A stretch of 64,000 nt of DNA from Trichoplusia ni. Lineage: Eukaryota; Arthropoda; Insecta; Lepidoptera; Noctuidae. The notes beneath the pieces were generated by a model, which was not told where the DNA came from, searched no databases, and worked only from the letters and a program-made list of their open reading frames with translations. Shown piece by piece: positions 23,001 through 33,228 of the stretch; within the stretch, counting starts at the first letter, position 1; the number at the start of each line of letters is the position of its first letter. The DNA lies in assembly GCF_003590095.1 (NCBI RefSeq), contig NC_039480.1, positions 5,433,328 to 5,497,327 on the forward strand, read 5' to 3'. The position numbers and the translations under genes were made by a program.

Positions 23001-26000
23001 AAAGTGTAGCTACAAAGCTATATAATAACAGAAATCTGCAGGTACAACACTCGATTGGAATATGCGAAAACATGGATATACAACACATTAGATTCGGAAT
23101 AGACATTCACAAGAATGCTTTTCCTACGCGAGGATCGAACCCTCGACACTTATCGTCTATCCGTACAGTCATATTTCATACAAAAACTTTATTTTTAATA
23201 ACGATGCCCGCACTAAGGAATTGTATCGCAAACATTTCTCAAACACTCAAGTCACATACACAAAGATACCTAGACTCAGGACAAGCATTCGTGGTTCACA
23301 CAAACGCTTGACCTACGCGGGGATCGAATCAACACGTCGCGTACAGGTTTGGCGTGGTGACCTCAACCTCTCGGTTATCCGTGCAGGATAAAATTCTTCT
23401 GTTCTCATTCTTGACTGACCTGTTGGTCTAGTGGTTAGTGAGACTGACTGCTATACCGGAGGTCGTGGGTTCGATTTCCGCCCAGGACATTTTTTTGTGT
23501 GATGAGCACGATCATTTGTCCTGTGTCTGGGTGTAAGTTATCTATAATAATGTATGTATTTAGAAATATATAAGTATGTTTATCTGTTGTCTAGTACTCA
23601 TAATACAAGTTTGCTTATTTTGAGACGAGATGGCGTTGTGGAATATTTATTAATTTATTTAATTATTATTTTTCAGAGGTTAGATCTCCGTGAGAATCGA
23701 CTCGGCGCCGCCGGCCTCCAAGCCATACTGACAGCGCTCAAGGAGAACAACACTCTGACGCAGATCGACCTGGACGAGCCGCCCGTAAGTCTAACTAATC
23801 GTATATTTTGTACATTTGTTTTTTGATCGACGCGTACGTTTTTCGTTTTCGTTGTGTACTTTTTTTTGTGAAGTTTGATGTGTGTTTTATAAGGTTTTTG
23901 ATGTTGTGGGAGTTAGGAAGTATATTTTTTTGGTTATGGTTAACTTTCGTTCTTTTTATTGCAAACGTCGATTTTTTTTTAAAGTTGTCAATGAATTAAA
24001 TAAAATTACGTAGGCATAACAATTATGTAAACGTAAAAATTTCACACGCAGTTATTGTTCTAAAAATACTGAATTTTGAATAAGAAAAACCATTTCAGTT
24101 TTTTTTATTATTTGTTCTATTATCTTACTATCAATATCTATAACTCCAACTCATTCCATCAGGATTCGTCGAGCCTATTAGCGGAGGACAACGAGGCGGC
24201 GCTAGTCCGACGCGTGACCCGCGAGATCCGCGCCCTCTGCCGGCGGAACGAGCCGACCAAGCCGGAGGACGACACGACACACCCTGTACACAGGAAGATC
24301 AGCCTCACGTGCCATACAGCGTGTTTGTTGAGGGTAAGTAGAGAAAAACGGGTTCCGCTCAATTCCGCCCAACTCCGCCTGATTCCGTTCCTCTGCCCAG
24401 CTCTCCTCCACTTCATCTAGATCTAGTCCCATCAGCGTAGATATAATCCGCTTGGATCCGCTCCACTCCGCCAGGAGAGGCCTTCCTTCCGAAGAAGGAA
24501 GTCAGAGGCCTTCCTTCCGAAGAAGGAAGGCTTTAAGAACCTCTCAGATCTCAAACACGCAGAGGTCCCTAAACAGTACCGCTCTACACTTTTTTTTTGG
24601 CAAGGCGGGGGAACCTCTTGGACACCCACTCCCTCGGGGGAGGAAATGGGTAGTGTGAGACTCTTACTGACTAAACCTGAACCGTCGTGCTACGTCATCC
24701 GCGTTTTTGTGTCGGTGTATGGCAATGCGTTGCAATCCTTCATGCACCGACCGAAGTACCGCTCTACCCTAGATTTACTCGTGTCAGCATATTTTCTCAT
24801 CCTCTATGATCCTCTCGAATCCCTCCAAGTCCGTATATTTCACTCCGTCCAACTTTTCCCTACCCCTTCCTCCAGTGTATATTTTAAGTTCTCTAGAGAC
24901 TTGCATCGTAAATCGACAATTACGACGATGTGTTTGATTTAATATGAAGATTTTTTTTCAGCGAAAAATGAAGATTTTCGAATCAAATCAAATCATCACA
25001 ACCAATCATGATCGTTTTTAGCTTTTCGTATTATTATTTGAGCTAAGTGGTTTCTTACGTTTACGCGAATGTTAGACATTGAAATAAAACTACTTTTACG
25101 TATTTTATCGCGGTTTAATTTTAGATTTTAATTCCCGACGTTTCGAAACCTTTGCATTTATCATGGTCACGGGCAGACGTCGCGCGCAGATTATTTCAAT
25201 GTCTAACATTCGCGTAGACCTAAGAATCTGTAAAAGTAGTTTTATTTAATTATTTGAGCTTAGCTTAAAAGCTTGTAAGGCCTGATTCGCACGGGAGCTT
25301 TTTTAACGCTTTTTAAAAAAGCAAATAGATTATAATAGAACTTCAAATAGAACTGTAGTGATCCAAGCAACCGGCGGGACAACTACGTCACCAGGGCGCG
25401 TCAGTGAGACCGCATTAGTGCGCCGTCGAGCTCACGCACGCTTTGCAGACGACGGTCTCACCGGTAGATTGTCATGGAAAGGAAAATAACAGATCTGTCA
25501 GAGATAGCAACCTTGACAATATTAATAAAATATTAAAATCCGTCTCTTCATTTTATTTGAACCTCTACAGAACAAATGCATTTCCATGTACTTGTTCATG
25601 CGTCCGTGTTATATTTATTTGTAAGAATATGGTAATTGTGATGTTACAAAAATTTTCGCTCCATAATGTTCTGCCGTTTCCGGCGCACAAATATTTGAGG
25701 TAATTGGAAATGCATTTGTTCTATTTGAACGTTTTTTTTTAACGCGCGTTAAAAGAGCTCCCGTGCGAATCAGGCCTAAGTGTTAGGTTGACGAGGCCAT
25801 GTCCCCCAGCAGGGTATGGGCGGCGGCGAGGAGGAGCGGCGCGGCGGGCGGCTGCGCTCGCCGGCGCCGTCGCCCGCGCCCTCGCCCGCCGGCAGCCCCG
25901 TGCCCGCCCCGCACCCGCACTCGCGGTTCATGGTACCATACATACACACACATTTATTTCTTAGTTTCGATAGTAACTATCGTGAGAATTATTCATAACT

Positions 26001-29000
26001 AGCTGTTGCCCGCGACTTCGTCTGCGTGGATAGAAGATATAAGTTATGACTTTTTCTTAACTCCTATTAGTCGCAGCGTGATGATATATAGCCTAAAACC
26101 TTCCTCGATGAATGGTCTATTCAACACAAAAATATTTTTTCAATTTGAACCAGTAGTTCCTGAGATTAGCGCGTTCAAACAAACTAACCCTTCAGCTTTA
26201 TATATTAGTATAGATTGCGACGACCTCCGTAGTTTACTGGCATACGCACCGGTTTCAAGGTATCGCTAGCTCTCAGGTCCCGGGTTCGATCCCCGGTCGG
26301 ATCAAACATCCATACACACCACATACAAATTTTGCGTTTATGATATTAGTACGATCTCATCTCCGCTTTAGAGAATACCACGCCTTAGCAACATACATAC
26401 ATACAAAAATACATGATATTAGTCTTTTTCAGATTTTTACAATTTAAAATCAAAAATGCTATTTTTTTTGTAGAATTTGACATAACATTCGCGCAAGCAA
26501 TTTTTTTATATGCTGTTTTTTTTATATTACATTCATAACTTTTGTTGCCCAGGTAACTGGGTTGAGGAAGTCAGATAGGCAGTCGCTAAGTCGACGAATG
26601 AACTGAATCCGGTTAGACTGGCAGCCGACCCCAACATAGTTGGGAAAAATTCATGACTTTTTACAAAATTTGGGAAAATTACAAATTATTTTTGGATACG
26701 AAGAGCCGAAGAAAGATCTCGATGGCGTGGTATTGGAGAGGCCTATGTCCAGCAGTGGACGAATACGCCCTGATGATGATGACAAATTATTTGTACTTCG
26801 TTTTTTTCCAAAATATAAACTATATTGCTGTCTTTTTATACAAACACATATTAAATAAACTGACGACTGATACATTTTCAGTGGTATATTTGATTCGGCA
26901 ATCAATATTCAAGTCACATACACAAGACACCCAGACTCAGGACAAGCGTTCGTGGATCACACAAATGCTTGGCCTACACGGGGATCGAAACCGCGACACG
27001 TTACGATCGAGGCGTGGTGACCTCAACCACTCTGCTATCCGTGCAGTCAATACTTTATATAAAAGGGATGATGACAATTTTTTTTTGCAGTGTCCTTCTT
27101 GTAGTTTTTTGTATAATAATGGATACGTATTTTTTAATTTGTCCCGCAAACATAAATTGACCAAATTTCAGTGAATGAAACTTACGCGTGACGTCACGAT
27201 TGAGTATAAATTTTACCATATCGTTACGTCACAAGCCCCTCTCCTAAACTTTAAAGCAGTTAATCTTTGTCAATTCTAGTTTTTCTGAAAAAGGAAAAAA
27301 TACGTGTCTCATACTTTTCAATTATCCAACTGAGGGACTAATGAGATTTTTTCTTTTTATACCCATCCCTATTAATATACATTTACACCCTTTTTCTTGC
27401 TCCTCCTTTTTACTATTTCTGATTAATTAAGTTTCTGGTTCCAAGGCAGTTAATTGTATTCCTCTGGGACACACCGAACGTAAGTGTTTCGGTGGTTTTC
27501 GTTGGTTTCATTGTAGATGTATGTATTTAGAAGGATGTGAGGCAATATTTTTAAATACTATCTTTATCTGTCTGTAGGTTACCCGTGTGACTCCCGAGCG
27601 AGACTCTTCGACGGACAGCAGCAGTTCAACGTCGTCGACGCCGACGCGTCCGTACTGCCCGCCGTCCAGGTTTAGAGTTGTACAGGTAAATGAAATATTG
27701 TCTGCATAAAATCTGTACCTCAGAGGTAAACAATAGTAATCTCCATTATAAAATATATGTTTTTTTGCAAATTACACTCGCAAGAACCAGTTCTATACAC
27801 TGGTATACGACATTAAGTCCCATGGCATCTAGAAAAAGAGATATTCAGTTGTATTCGACATTAAATCCAAAGATTTGTAACGGGTATAGGATCTCAAATG
27901 ATGATACGATTGTTTACCTTTAATGTCACATAATGTTGTATGCCTCTGAGGTACAGAAATGTACTAGCTTATAGTCGTCAGGCGGGAGTTGAGATGACTA
28001 GACTGAAAAGCCTCCCGACGCACAATGGGCCGACTTGGAGCGTGCGGAAAAGGGAACCAGTAACCAGTGGCCTATAGGTGTCCCACTGTTGGGCACAGGC
28101 CTCTTGAGCGCCCATCACCGCGACCTCTTATATTATATGAAACTTCGAACGAGCGGGTTATAGGAATTTAATTTTTTTTAAGTATACCAAATAAATAAAG
28201 AGTATTTGCAACCGACTTCAACAGGAAGAAAATTCTTAATTGATTTTTTAATTAATGAAAAACTAATATTAATTCCCAGCGATTTTCCGACTGTTGGTCT
28301 CTACCTAAAATAAACTAAAACACAATTTCGCTCTCAGGTTTTGGAACCGCCTCAAATCCAAGTCCACCCGGCATCCAGTCAACCGAGGAAGTCCCCCTCC
28401 CGGTTCTCGGTGACCAGGAACTACGACAGCGTGTACAACCCAACCCCATCGCCACCACCACCCAGCCCGGCGCCATCAATACAAGCGCTAGATCCCACGA
28501 CACTCAATGACCAAGTATTCACACGAAATGACAACGACACTCCCGTTAAAAACGACACTTTAGTTCACAGTGAAGTGTCAACACAAAATGATAACAAATT
28601 GACTCAGTTCAGTGATTCTTTTCAAGATAAAAGTGTTGTTATACAAAGTAAGAACGACACTCTGGTTCATAGTGATGTGTCGTTACATGATAAGGATGAA
28701 GTGATGGTCACTCAAAGACATGACGTTTCGACACAATTTAGTGATGTAACTATACAGAGTGGAGATAAAAATGTTACAAGTCAATGTAAAAACGACGTTT
28801 TGGTTCATAGTGATTTAGAGATTAAAGATATAGAAAAAACAGTCGTTTTGGCGAATGAAAGTTTAGATAAAAAAGTCGTCGCTCAATCGAGTAAGTCTTT
28901 AACTGATATAGTTAAAAGTGAACCGTTAAGTAAAGTAGAACTAACTCAAAGTGAAGCTAAAATAGACACGAAAAATGAAGGTGTAGTTAAAAACGAAGGT

Positions 29001-32000
29001 GCATGTCAAAATCTAGATAAAGTTAAAATTGAAACAATTAAAACTGAAGGTTCAACTCAAAATGTAGTTAAACATGAAGATGCAAGCAAAGATAAAGTTA
29101 AAAATGAACCGAAATTAATTGAAGGTGCAAGTAAAAATGAGATTGTTGTTAAAAATGAAACTTCGCCAGTGAGAAAGGTTGTGACTACACAGGTACGAAG
29201 CGAAGCCATGAGGCAAGCTAAACTAGAAATGTTAAACCAGAGCGTTGAACCCGCACCTAAGAAAGACACTACACCTTTTTTCAGTTCTGATCCTATGGTA
29301 AAAAATCCAATTAAAATTGAAGACAAGAAAACAGCGGCTGCAATTAAAATTGAAGCCACTCAATCTTTAGTCACTGATATTAAAAGTGAACCCGCTGACC
29401 AAGTGAGAAATGAAAATATTAAAGAAATATTACCAGAACTTAAAAAAGAAGTGTCCCTTCAAAAAATAGAGCCTTCATTAACCGAATCAAATAAAAATGA
29501 ACCAAAAGTTGAATCAAATCAAGTCAAACCTACAGAACAAACGCCAATGTTGACTGTAAAAGTCGAATCAAATCAAGAAAGTCAAACCAAGTCAATTGAA
29601 AGCACAGTCAAAATAGAAACGACAAGTCAAGTCAAAAATGATGAGTCAAATAAAGTCATAACCGATCAAGTTAAAATTGAGTCAAAAATTGAACTTACGA
29701 AGAGCAAAACTGAGTTAACCAGTCAAATTAAACCTTTGGTTATTGATCCGGTTCAAATTAAAACTCTAGTTAGTCCGACGATCAAAGCGCCGAAACCAGA
29801 AATACATACTATAATCGAAACTGAGTCTGAAATCGATGAAACTGAATCGATTTCAAAAATCGATTTGGCTTCGACTAATAAAAGTGTTGCTCTATGTGAA
29901 TCAAAAACTGAGTCTAATAAATTTGAATCTAAAGAAAGCGTTAGCAATGAGGCTGGGTGGGATCTAACGAAAAAATCTGAATCTGCAATTATAACTGAAA
30001 AAAATCTAGACGTTACAGATTCAATCTCAAATTTGAGTGCGCAATCAAGTTCAACTCAAAAAGACGTTACAAAAACTCAAGAAACAAAAAGTGAAATCGA
30101 TAAAATTGTGATAGATAGTATTAAAAATCCAACACTAGTTAAAAGTGATTTGAAATATAGTGATGTGCTGAAAAGTGATAAAAAAAACATTATCGATAAA
30201 GCCAAAGTGGTTCGCGACCAAATCATAGACAATTTAGACGATAATTTAGATATAGACAAAATGAAATCCATAGATAAAAGTAGAGATAGAGATAGTTTTC
30301 AAAATGTACCTGCTGAAGTTATACTTAAGAAAAACAAGAGTGAATCCAGTCTGGATAGCCCAGATCTAGAAGTGTCTAGACTAATGCAGAAGAGAACAGA
30401 AGATAAAAACGTATTCGACAGTAATTCTTCTTTGGAAATTTCTGGAAGTTCAATGGAGAGTTTGAACGAGCAAAATAAGTCGGTTCAAGAGTTGGACAGA
30501 CGGAAATCAGTCATTCTGTCCAACGAGAGCAGTGTCGAGTCGACTAGTGATGTGACCCCAGTCAACAGCGGAAACTTCCTAAATCTATCTTTGAGTTCCA
30601 ACGAAAGTGTCTCACCTCTATTCGGAAAGACGAAATTAATACACGATTCGTTATCGAGTCTAGAGGCCAGTGTCAGCTCTCTAGATTCTGGAAAAATCGA
30701 TAAAATCATGGTCACGTCCGCCGACTCAGGAATCGAGTACTCGTTGCAACATCCCTCGGAGAATCGAGACGACAATTCATCGAATGAAGGTACTTTGACG
30801 AATAATTCCAGTCTAAAAGAATCCATGAGGAAACCGGAAGTACTTCTCGAATCTATATCCTCGCCAAAAAGGACTTCCAGTCTTCTGGATGTGCCAGCAT
30901 TGAAGAGTAAAGGTCTAGATCGGATGAGGAAGATATCCTGGGTCGCCCCTTCATCCAGTTTCCATGTCCCGAGAGCAGAAGAGAAGGAAGCAAAGCCTTC
31001 TCACTTAGAGAAGCTACTGTCTCTGTTCCAACACCCTGCTAGCATCTTCTCCAGAAGTCTTACTTCTGATGATGAGAAGAAGACGTCCAGCACACCGCCG
31101 AGGAAGGACTCTTCTCTCACCAGCTCCTTCTGGTCGTGGGGGTCGACGATAGAGAGAGAGAGAGACGATTCAGAAGCTACAGACTCCACTCTATCAGAGA
31201 GAGTTCAAGTCTCCTTCGTAGATGAATCATTTTCGAAGAAACTAGATTCAAAAACTCCATCTACTGACACGGATAACACGTTGTCCGAATTCCAGTCTTT
31301 CCCGCAGGAGAGTGAGATGGGAGAGAGAGAGACGGAAAGAGAGAGAGAAAGAGAAACAGTTACCATAACCACCGAAGATATTATAGTACAAAATTTAGAC
31401 GTAAGTGTAATTAATAATGCTAACAGAAATGAGATAGGTAGAGAAAATAGAGATGAGAGAGAGAAAGAGATAGAGTTAGTCAGGCCTAGGTCTTTTGCCG
31501 CAGTCCTGAAAGCGTCTGGGTCTGAGAATTCTCTAGATAAACAATCTAGCCCTGATAACGGGCAATCCGTTGAGAAACTACCGAGCAAAGTGATTCGTGG
31601 GATAAAAGAAAATATAAGTCCTGAAAATACATTAACTTCAAGTATGAGTAATACTAAAGCTTTAGCCGTCGAGCTAGAAAGACAGGTCAAAAATCCAGAC
31701 CCAGTCAAAATTGAGCCTAGAATCGAAGATAAAATCCAGACTGAGTTATTAGCTCCGATAGCTACTATTGAAGAGACTTGTGATGTTTTCCCATTGCAAC
31801 TAGCTTTTATAGACGAAGTTAACACTGAAAAAGATCTAGAACAAAATACAGAGAAGTCTAAAGAAATAGATCTAGGTAAAGACGCGTTGTCTTATCTAGT
31901 TTATGACGTCAGCGAGTTTCGGCCTGAAAAGCCAGTCCCACAGAGTTCTTTAGCTCAGGAATTAAGAGATGCTGAAATTAAGGAAATTCTAGATCTTAGC

Positions 32001-32612
32001 CCGGAATTAGTTGTTGATGAGTTACAAGATAACGTTTTCGCGCCAAAAGAAATTATAAAAAGAACTTCTCCAATAATTCCTGAACGAGCGAAAATCATAA
32101 AATCTAATTCTCTAGAAGATTTATCCATAACAGAAGAGAAAGTTAGTCCGAAAACGAAAACTATAGCTTTTAAAGTACCAGAAAGTACCACACCTAGAGA
32201 TATACCGGAACGAAGGGCTAAGTTACGGACTAGGAGCGGGTCTAGCCCGAAAAGTTTACCAGAAAGTCTAAATAAACCTTGCCCTTTAACCAAAATGGAG
32301 TCAATTCTGTCTAAAAAGAAGAAAAAAGTGTCTTCTCTGGGAAAAATGGCAAGAGATTCGCTGTTAGCGCTGAATATGAGTGAAGAGGAGATAGCAGAGT
32401 TCAGAAGATCTTATAAACTGACTTCTGTGGAGAGTTTGAAGAGTCTAGAGTCTGTTTCAGAAGATGCAAACTCTCAAAGTGGCAACTCTATCGATTCAAG
32501 GTGCAGAGCGTGTTTAAGAACGTCGCAAGAGAGTCTCATGTCCCTAGACTCCATATCCGAAGACTGCAGGTGTGCTGAAGACTGCGAGAGGCCTGGAAAG
32601 TCGGCTAGATAA
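17068..32612 (+). CDS. PPP1R37: PPP1R37-like protein phosphatase 1 regulatory subunit 37 (5' end missing)
   Basis: Thirteen exons join in frame: 17068-17165, 17478-17645, 18317-18430, 19385-19538, 20325-20470, 21389-21470, 21864-21955, 22272-22448, 23677-23784, 24163-24333, 25813-25932, 27578-27685 and 28338-32612; all have AG/GT borders and matching phases. About 1,937 residues are visible. Residues about 34-380 are leucine-rich repeats of the ribonuclease-inhibitor type, with landmarks IFDMVEYYESA, RGWQAASRMIKK, FLVLWNNQLT and LDLRENRLG that match the vertebrate PPP1R37 order. A conserved MVTRVTPERDSS patch lies at about 477-488. PPP1R37 family proteins bind and inhibit PP1 through an N-terminal RVxF motif. 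That exon was not found; the first visible exon opens with the last two bases of a split codon, so coding upstream is implied. RVQF (17,589-17,600) sits inside an LRR and is unlikely to dock. The vertebrate protein is roughly 700 residues; this one is far longer because of its last exon. Confidence 0.88.
17187..17420 (+). repeat. SINE-D with a new inverted repeat
   Basis: SINE-D in the first visible intron, ending CTGATGATGAT. Arms of 24 bp at 17,187-17,210 and 17,261-17,284 are exact inverse copies, as if part of the SINE had been copied back in reverse. Confidence 0.85.
17843..18105 (-). mobile_element. HEL-1 Helitron
   Basis: Complete: CTAG at 17,843-17,846, TC start at 18,104-18,105; intronic. 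Confidence 0.85.
18490..18720 (+). repeat. SINE-C copy
   Basis: Full length with head and B box GGTTCGATCCCCGGTCG; intronic. Confidence 0.85.
18790..19045 (+). repeat. SINE-D copy
   Basis: Lacks the last quarter, ending at ACACTGGTACTTGA; intronic. Confidence 0.8.
19626..19842 (-). mobile_element. HEL-2 Helitron
   Basis: Complete reverse copy: CTAG at 19,626-19,629, hairpin CGCCCGCGGCTTCGCCCGCG, TC start at 19,841-19,842. Confidence 0.8.
20126..20285 (-). repeat. HEL-4-type repeat
   Basis: Reverse copy beginning CTAGCTGTTGCCCGCGGGCC; a short SINE-B end (20,060-20,125) abuts it. Confidence 0.6.
20480..20690 (+). repeat. C-rich low-complexity tract
   Basis: Degenerate CATCACCC repeats directly downstream of the exon ending at 20,470. 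Confidence 0.8.
21135..21287. mobile_element. MITE-2 copy
   Basis: MITE-2 has inverted ends ATTAAATGATGTAACGGTTT ... with ACTCACGCGTA inside, and a centre CCAACCGGAGTCCTTAATCA. Five clear copies lie in the window; this one is intronic. Confidence 0.85.
21510..21690 (-). repeat. SINE-A copy
   Basis: Reverse-strand, nearly complete, intronic. Confidence 0.8.
21780..21863 (+). repeat. Tandem duplication of an intron end and exon start
   Basis: ATGTCCGCAG plus the next 31 bases of the exon that starts at 21,864 occur 73 bases earlier (acceptor ending 21,790) with three mismatches. Splicing to the earlier AG reaches an in-frame TAA at 21,868-21,870. The palindrome GAACAATTGTTC occurs three times around it (21,723, 21,757, 21,841). 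Confidence 0.9.
22419..22960 (+). repeat. Minisatellite copied from an exon end and its donor site
   Basis: The last 30 bases of the exon ending 22,448 (GACCTCGTGCGGGC... to CTGCAG|GTAC) recur at 22,508, 22,631, 22,754 and 22,877, exactly 123 bp apart after a shorter first step of 89. Each intronic copy keeps CTGCAGGTACT, a potential 5' splice site. Confidence 0.92.
23095..23386 (-). repeat. SINE-A copies
   Basis: A fragment (23,095-23,175) and a nearly full reverse copy (23,203-23,386). Confidence 0.75.
23410..23640 (+). repeat. SINE-B copy
   Basis: Full-length copy ending 36 bases before the exon at 23,677. Confidence 0.85.
24478..24535 (+). repeat. Short tandem repeat with hairpin potential
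   Basis: AGGCCTTCCTTCCGAAGAAG occurs twice, 28 bp apart; CTTCCTTC and GAAGGAAG can pair within each unit. Confidence 0.85.
24536..25074 (+). other. Intron sequence, nothing recognised
   Basis: No exon or shared repeat seen between the exon ending 24,333 and REP-F. Confidence 0.5.
25075..25255. repeat. REP-F foldback repeat
   Basis: AATGTTAGACATTGAAATAA near the left is inverted near 25,195 (TTCAATGTCTAACATTCGCG). Shares AAAACTACTTTTACG and CCCGACGTTTCGAAACC with 50,868-51,003. Confidence 0.7.
25279..25776. mobile_element. Harbinger-type MITE (498 bp)
   Basis: Inverted ends GGCCTGATTCGCACGGGAGC at both sides, flanked by TAA direct repeats (25,276-25,278 and 25,777-25,779). A three-base TWA duplication is typical of PIF/Harbinger elements. 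Non-coding; ends 36 bases before the exon at 25,813. Confidence 0.85.
25999..26214 (-). mobile_element. HEL-1 Helitron
   Basis: Complete ends (CTAG 25,999-26,002; TC start 26,213-26,214), inner part shortened. Confidence 0.8.
26216..26310 (+). repeat. SINE-C head fragment
   Basis: tRNA-like head and B box only, one base after the Helitron. Confidence 0.75.
26544..26790 (+). repeat. SINE-D fragment and LINE tail
   Basis: SINE-D 3' part (26,544-26,650), then a LINE 3' end with AGAGGCCTATGTCCAGCAGT and a GATGATGATG tail (26,720-26,785). Confidence 0.7.
26900..27055 (-). repeat. SINE-A copy
   Basis: Reverse-strand, lacking the tail end. Confidence 0.8.
27063..27374 (-). mobile_element. MITE-4 copy
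   Basis: Inverse of 13,069-13,384; ends AGGGATGATGAC and CCATCCCT. Confidence 0.75.
28338..32612 (+). CDS. PPP1R37: Giant terminal exon of the PPP1R37-like gene, disordered C-terminal extension
   Basis: One uninterrupted 4,275-base exon (1,424 residues plus TAA at 32,610-32,612) after acceptor CTCTCAG. It begins with a conserved-looking FSVTRNYDSVYNPTPSPPPP stretch. Residues coded by 28,550-28,830 contain three imperfect repeats of KNDTLVHSDVS. From about 28,905 to 29,690 come 14 I/V/L-K-x-E motifs (VKSE, VKNE, VKIE, IKTE, IKIE and so on), plus one at about 31,700; these match the SUMO-acceptor consensus. KISW at 30,930-30,941 fits the PP1-docking pattern [KR][VI]x[FW]. An acidic and arginine run (ERETERERERE) follows near 31,320. 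The end repeats ESLKSLESVSED and ESLMSLDSISED. The early part is AT-rich and Lys/Asn/Glu/Ser-rich, unlike the GC-rich LRR exons. No catalytic domain is seen. Confidence 0.85.
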   Translation, partial: VLEPPQIQVHPASSQPRKSPSRFSVTRNYDSVYNPTPSPPPPSPAPSIQALDPTTLNDQVFTRNDNDTPVKNDTLVHSEVSTQNDNKLTQFSDSFQDKSVVIQSKNDTLVHSDVSLHDKDEVMVTQRHDVSTQFSDVTIQSGDKNVTSQCKNDVLVHSDLEIKDIEKTVVLANESLDKKVVAQSSKSLTDIVKSEPLSKVELTQSEAKIDTKNEGVVKNEGACQNLDKVKIETIKTEGSTQNVVKHEDASKDKVKNEPKLIEGASKNEIVVKNETSPVRKVVTTQVRSEAMRQAKLEMLNQSVEPAPKKDTTPFFSSDPMVKNPIKIEDKKTAAAIKIEATQSLVTDIKSEPADQVRNENIKEILPELKKEVSLQKIEPSLTESNKNEPKVESNQVKPTEQTPMLTVKVESNQESQTKSIESTVKIETTSQVKNDESNKVITDQVKIESKIELTKSKTELTSQIKPLVIDPVQIKTLVSPTIKAPKPEIHTIIETESEIDETESISKIDLASTNKSVALCESKTESNKFESKESVSNEAGWDLTKKSESAIITEKNLDVTDSISNLSAQSSSTQKDVTKTQETKSEIDKIVIDSIKNPTLVKSDLKYSDVLKSDKKNIIDKAKVVRDQIIDNLDDNLDIDKMKSIDKSRDRDSFQNVPAEVILKKNKSESSLDSPDLEVSRLMQKRTEDKNVFDSNSSLEISGSSMESLNEQNKSVQELDRRKSVILSNESSVESTSDVTPVNSGNFLNLSLSSNESVSPLFGKTKLIHDSLSSLEASVSSLDSGKIDKIMVTSADSGIEYSLQHPSENRDDNSSNEGTLTNNSSLKESMRKPEVLLESISSPKRTSSLLDVPALKSKGLDRMRKISWVAPSSSFHVPRAEEKEAKPSHLEKLLSLFQHPASIFSRSLTSDDEKKTSSTPPRKDSSLTSSFWSWGSTIERERDDSEATDSTLSERVQVSFVDESFSKKLDSKTPSTDTDNTLSEFQSFPQESEMGERETERERERETVTITTEDIIVQNLDVSVINNANRNEIGRENRDEREKEIELVRPRSFAAVLKASGSENSLDKQSSPDNGQSVEKLPSKVIRGIKENISPENTLTSSMSNTKALAVELERQVKNPDPVKIEPRIEDKIQTELLAPIATIEETCDVFPLQLAFIDEVNTEKDLEQNTEKSKEIDLGKDALSYLVYDVSEFRPEKPVPQSSLAQELRDAEIKEILDLSPELVVDELQDNVFAPKEIIKRTSPIIPERAKIIKSNSLEDLSITEEKVSPKTKTIAFKVPESTTPRDIPERRAKLRTRSGSSPKSLPESLNKPCPLTKMESILSKKKKKVSSLGKMARDSLLALNMSEEEIAEFRRSYKLTSVESLKSLESVSEDANSQSGNSIDSRCRACLRTSQESLMSLDSISEDCRCAEDCERPGKSAR

Positions 32613-33062
32613 TTTGCCCAACACTGGGCTGCTCTTAGATACCGTAATACTGCTAAATACAAGATTAAGTTTTGGTTGCCCCACGTTGGGGCGCCATTAT
32701 CGATGTTAATAACACCAGCCTGTAACTGTCCCACTGCAGGCCTCTCATACAGAGATTTCCTTTTTCCAATATAAATACAAGTTTCTTGCATAGATTAAAT
32801 AAGAAATAGATAGAGCTAGTTATCAAAATTATAAATATATAATAACACAACAAGCTGTTATAAAATATATTAATAAACTCTTGCCCTATCTATATTTTTA
32901 TTTGGTCTATGGGATTATAGGAATATACAGAATGTTCAAACAGACTCTGGTCCTATTTAAATACAGCTTTAAGTGACAATTAACAACTTCATTCAAGAAA
33001 ATAATTGTTTATTTAAAATAATAATTAATTGATATGAAAAATCTAAATGCACACGTTTTTAA
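32613..33062 (+). other. Probable 3' untranslated region of the PPP1R37-like gene
   Basis: AATAAA at 32,872-32,877 lies 260 bases after the stop. One REP-110 unit is embedded at 32,676-32,770. The real 3' end could lie further down. Confidence 0.45.
32676..32770. repeat. REP-110 single unit
   Basis: One slightly shortened unit. Confidence 0.8.
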
Positions 33063-33228
33063 ACGTCAACGTCGTTGTAATGTTGTAATTTACATTGTCA
33101 ACGGGTTTGAAGCTACCCTGAAAATGTCAGCCTGCTAGCTTATCGGGAACTGCCTCAAAATTGAGTTGCAAAAATCCAACCGAAACGACAAACAAGAAAG
33201 TGAGTTTATAGAAACGTGGGAAAAATAC
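33063..33228 (-). repeat. MITE-3 copy
   Basis: Reverse-strand copy with both ends and core visible. Confidence 0.75.

Noticed and set aside
24076..24420. 114-codon open frame around 24,163
   Set aside because: It is the PPP1R37 exon 24163-24333 plus intron read-through; GT follows the exon at 24,334 and the next exon joins in phase.
31205..31825. Minus-strand 206-codon open frame in PPP1R37
   Set aside because: It is a shadow of the giant exon, whose plus-strand frame is open for 1,424 codons and continues the LRR exons in phase.
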